Shown piece by piece: positions 19,740 to 21,209 of a DNA stretch of 21,209 nt. Origin of the DNA: Bimuria novae-zelandiae CBS 107.79 (taxonomy: Eukaryota; Ascomycota; Dothideomycetes; Pleosporales; Didymosphaeriaceae). The first letter of the stretch is position 1; the number at the start of each line of letters is the position of its first letter. The notes beneath the pieces are model-generated. The model was not told the DNA's origin. It did no database searches and saw nothing but the letters and a program-made list of their open reading frames with translations. The position numbers and the translations under genes are program-made. The stretch is from NCBI GenBank assembly GCA_010015655.1, contig ML976737.1, positions 162,170-183,378 of the forward strand, read 5' to 3'.

Positions 19740-20890
19740 TTAAGTGCTTTATAAACTACTTTATTACCTTTTTTAAAAAATTTCTTTATAGGTAGCTACA
19801 AGTTCTCGTCGCAATTATACCCTTTTTACTATACTTTATACACCTATTCGCTATTTTATAAACCTCTAAATTTAATTCCCTTAATTAGGTATATATCCTC
19901 TCTTATTTACAGGATAATAACCTTAGGTAGAGTTTACTTTTATAGTAATAGTTCTTTTAGAGCTACCTAATTAAGGAGGGATATATAAAATACTAAGTAA
20001 ATATTAAAATTTACTAGTAGTTATAGTTTATATGCCTGTTAGCTAATTCGCCTTTTTACCCTATAAAGACTTTAGAACTTATAGTTAAGCTTCTTTTTAA
20101 GTTTAGTGAATTATATATTATAAGCATTAAGGTATATTATATACCTTACTTTAAAGGTCTAGGCCTTATACTTTTTATTATACTACGTCGCCTAGTATGC
20201 CTGTGCCTTCAGGATAGCTTAGGTTATTTAGGCCCTAGTCTAGGCTAAGACCGCTACTCTGGCCTTCGCTATAGGTACTAATGCATAAAGCTATACCTCC
20301 TAAGGTAGGTCTATTCTTAGCAGGTTCACTCTATACACTATAACAAAAGGCAACACCCCTATAAAGCTATATGCGCTATTATTATATAAATACTTTACCT
20401 TAAATAATAGGTCTGCCTAGTTTGAGTGTTCGTTGTTATAAAATACTTAAAGGTATTATTTAAGTATTTAATTCTATTATTCCGTCTATCGATCTATTTA
20501 CGAGTAAAAGCTAGTAAAGAGGAGTTACTTTATACCCAGACACTAGGCGAATGTGCTCTAGTAGGCTAATATAAATAGGCTACTTTTATTTCTAACTATT
20601 AACTTTAAGGAGCTATGCAGGCGTAAGATACCTTTTTTAAAAACTTTAGCTAGCTTAACTACTTTTAAGTTCTTTTATATTAGGATATAGTGCGCTATCT
20701 TAAAGAATTAATTAATAATAGTTAAGATATTATTATAGTTATAACCTCTAGATTTACGTTTAGGTAGATTTATTATTATATTTATAATAATATCCTTTTA
20801 GATACCTTTTAAAACTAATAAGCTATTAAGTTAGCTATACTTTGCGTGTTAGGTAGGTTTTGCTCTAAAGCACACTTAATAAGCTAGGCG
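19740..20890 (-). pseudogene. Ty3/Gypsy chromovirus pol relic (integrase, GPY/F-like region, chromodomain)
   Basis: Translating the minus strand and tolerating stops, the order is typical of chromoviruses. Integrase core at about 20790-20440 with NILTIV, LKVVELAEVFEKGILRLHG, YWSTF-like and TDGQTE-like positions; a GPY/F-like region at about 20420-20290 (NNSAYSFIGVLPFVIVY); a VKRRISQ..YKL..LVNFNI..VFYISLL segment near 20060-19960; and a chromodomain-like GYNCDEN..LPIK at about 19840-19760. The frame is broken by many TAG and TAA codons, most one C-to-T or G-to-A step from Gln, Trp or Arg. Two positions where the integrase catalytic Asp is expected read Asn (AAT). Reverse transcriptase lies further 5' and is not in the window; the 5' side is cut at about 20892 by another element. 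Dead copy. Confidence 0.8.
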
Positions 20891-20892
20891 AT

Positions 20893-21209
20893 ACGTAAGC
20901 TGGCCACCCCACCAAAACGCGACACCAGCACAAAACACACGATTTCTTAGCAACGCTACTTATAATTACTATTAACTATATATAAATTTAAGCGCTGTAG
21001 CTACTATAGCTTTAATAACTATTTTTAAGGTGTTTAATATAGTAAATTTATATAATTAAACTACTACCCTGCCGAGACAGTCAGTGCGCCGCGACACTAA
21101 CGCACCACCCCAATAGATGTAGCACCTCAACTTTGACGCGCCGCATCTCCACCAATATGGATCCGATTGAGGCTGCAATCATCGCTATCGACTCACGAGA
21201 ACCTAGAGA
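20893..21209 (+). mobile_element. 5' end of a pogo/Fot1-like DNA transposon (partial)
   Basis: At a TA (20892-20893) the RIP-mutated Gypsy DNA gives way to GC-rich sequence (ACGTAAGCTGGCCACCCC...), and 264 bp later a transposase start typical of the pogo/Fot1 group appears. Tc1/mariner-pogo elements insert at TA. The left part would be the terminal inverted repeat, with repeated CGCGACAC-type words at about 20927 and 21092. An AT-rich patch at about 20956-21066 interrupts the GC-rich leader. The other terminus is beyond the window, so the inverted repeat itself is untested. Confidence 0.55.
21157..21209 (+). CDS. pogo/Fot1-like transposase, N-terminus (partial)
   Basis: ATG at 21157 followed by MDPIEAAIIAIDSREPR to the edge. 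Fot1-type DDE transposases with an N-terminal psq/CENP-B-like helix-turn-helix commonly begin with MDPI-x2-A-x2-AI-x-SREP before the first DNA-binding helix. Only 17 codons are visible, with no stop and no RIP-like damage, so this copy may be young. The identity rests on this short N-terminal match. Confidence 0.65.
   Translation, partial: MDPIEAAIIAIDSREPR

Larger units (their letters stand above)
17160..20890. mobile_element. AT-rich, RIP-like block of degenerate transposons
   Basis: From about 17160 the sequence changes abruptly to a TpA-rich composition dense in stop codons, with only short GC-richer islands. This is what repeat-induced point mutation does in Pezizomycotina: C:G to T:A changes, mainly at CpA, giving excess TpA. 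Within it I can name a solo LTR (17270-17474), two diverged LTR-like ends (17542 and 18169), a GC-rich LTR-like island (18423-18669) and a Gypsy pol relic (about 19740-20890, minus). The stretches 17614-18168, 18240-18405 and 18680-19740 are also mutated but I could not identify what they were. Confidence 0.85.

Noticed and set aside
20035..20260. Plus-strand stretch of about 70 codons without stops in the AT-rich block
   Set aside because: The minus strand of the same DNA carries the Gypsy reading; the plus frame is low complexity and has no start.

Overview
The window looks like nuclear DNA of a filamentous ascomycete (Pezizomycotina; a Dothideomycete such as one of the Pleosporales would fit). 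The basis is: short introns of about 45-130 nt with GTRNGT-type donors, CTAAC/CTGAC-type branch sites and YAG acceptors; a GC-balanced gene-bearing part (about 1-17150) that changes sharply to a very TpA-rich block (about 17160-20890) with the look of repeat-induced point mutation (RIP); and protein families typical of moulds (AzgA purine permease, fungal RIB3, fungal C2H2 factor, SLIP-GC-like GTPase). The species call is inference.

Layout. (1) 1-1066, minus: the first five exons of a Cys-rich, multi-intron gene that runs off the left end and belongs to a fungal family for which I know no function. Beyond its 5' end lie three imperfect 20-bp repeats (1208-1267) that may mark a transposon end. 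(2) 1834-5283, plus: a dynamin-like / SLIP-GC-like GTPase with a clear P-loop, DLPG motif and long helical C-terminus, but with two in-frame TGA codons and at least two frame breaks, so probably a recently dead gene. (3) 5284-6590: spacer with an 11-bp duplication and a perfect 16-bp x 6 tandem repeat. (4) 6591-8115, plus: a two-exon protein with three C2H2 zinc fingers. (5) 8401-8933, minus: a proline-rich PPxY protein, with a separate hydrophobic C-terminal frame that may belong to it. (6) 9586-10566, minus: an extended SDR close to D-erythronate dehydrogenase. (7) 11524-12359, minus: RIB3. (8) 13134-15215, minus: a five-exon AzgA-type purine permease with GATAAG sites just upstream. (9) 16885-17145, plus: a small ORF that ends where the AT-rich block begins.

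The AT-rich block is a nest of transposable elements. It holds a solo LTR with a perfect 5-bp target duplication (17270-17474), two diverged copies of a 68-bp LTR-like motif (17542 and 18169), a GC-rich LTR-like island with inverted TGTGACG/CGTCACA ends (18423-18669), and a heavily mutated Ty3/Gypsy chromovirus pol relic on the minus strand (about 19740-20890) in which integrase, GPY/F-like module and chromodomain can still be read. A pogo/Fot1-like DNA transposon seems to have inserted at a TA inside that relic; its transposase starts at 21157 and leaves the window.

The four minus-strand genes from azgA to the PPxY protein are separately transcribed metabolic or membrane genes, not an operon. 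Purine uptake and riboflavin synthesis (made from GTP) are linked metabolically, but nothing in the sequence shows a functional cluster. I see no classic undescribed system such as a CRISPR array or toxin-antitoxin pair. The points most worth a second look are the uncharacterised Cys-rich gene, the decaying GTPase, the PPxY/TM frame and the nested transposon history.
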